64,000 nucleotides of DNA, taken from NCBI GenBank assembly GCA_032173965.1, contig CM063310.1, positions 1,737,735 to 1,801,734 on the forward strand, given 5' to 3'. Positions 63,680 to 64,000 of this stretch are shown piece after piece. The stretch comes from Sitta carolinensis (taxonomy: Eukaryota; Chordata; Aves; Passeriformes; Sittidae). The notes under the pieces were generated by a model, which was not told the origin of the DNA, searched no databases, and saw only the letters and a list, made by a program, of their open reading frames with translations. Numbering within the stretch: position 1 is the stretch's first letter; each line of letters begins with the position of its first letter. The translations under genes were made by a program, and so were the position numbers.

Positions 63680-64000
63680 TAAACAATTTTTGGGAATTTT
63701 TTCAGATTTTTAAATAATTTTTTGGGGAATTTTTTTCGGGTTTTTTTGGGATTTTTTTTCAGAGTTTTAAAACTGTTTTTTTTATTATTATTATTTTTTA
63801 AAAAAAGAAAATTGGGAGTTTTTTTCGGATTTTTAAAATTTTTTTTGATTTTTTTACGATTTTTTAAAAAATTTTTTCAGGTTTTTTTTGATTTTTGAAA
63901 CATTTTTTGGGGGGAATTTTTTGGATTTTTAAAACAGTTTTTTTTTTTAATTTTTTTTGGATTAAAAAAAAAAAACATTTAAAGTGTTTTTTCTGAACTT
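63680..64000. repeat. T-rich low-complexity sequence
   Basis: TTTTTT(G/C)GGATTTTT-like words dominate to the window end, still inside the HNRNPUL2 intron. No exon seen. Confidence 0.8.

Overview
This is vertebrate nuclear DNA, most likely from a bird and from a very GC-rich microchromosome. Short introns are packed with G-rich or C-rich minisatellites, CpG islands sit at gene starts, and the genes match the human 11q13.1 block. No plasmid, phage, CRISPR array or intact transposon is visible. Most long open frames are minisatellite translations, so genes were found by conserved exons with matching splice sites and phases.

Layout: 1-4.1 kb is repeats without a recognised gene. POLA2 (minus, 18 coding exons, 4769-13369) is followed by CAPN1 (minus, 21 coding exons, 14621-19861, intact, with a probable untranslated first exon near 21.2 kb). 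At 20-24 kb there is a repeat tract and a tentative pair of Speedy-like (SPDYC) exons on the minus strand. SYVN1 runs plus from a CCAAT-rich promoter at 24.0-24.8 kb to a poly(A) signal at 37020. A PRPF39-like splicing factor gene (plus, 37422-49108, 14 coding exons) meets MRPL49 (minus, 49759-51000) tail to tail. MRPL49 and FAU (plus, 51933-52599) share a divergent CpG promoter with two palindromic CREs. Four U2 snRNA genes follow at 53.8-57.8 kb in two head-to-head pairs; the first pair lies in a palindrome with arms of about 1.6 kb. HNRNPUL2 (plus) begins at 59361 and leaves the window.

FAU-MRPL49-SYVN1-(SPDYC)-CAPN1-POLA2 reproduces the human order and orientation. The PRPF39-like gene between SYVN1 and MRPL49, and the U2/HNRNPUL2 segment next to FAU, differ from the human order as I recall it.

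Most striking observation: several minisatellites contain a copy of a genuine splice site plus a few exon bases, giving tandem arrays of decoy donors (SYVN1, HNRNPUL2) or decoy acceptors (SYVN1, PRPF39-like). In POLA2 a 12-bp minisatellite lies inside the last coding exon and stays in frame. Separately, POLA2, SYVN1, PRPF39-like and HNRNPUL2 exons carry single-base losses, mostly in G/C runs, that look more like assembly errors than gene decay.
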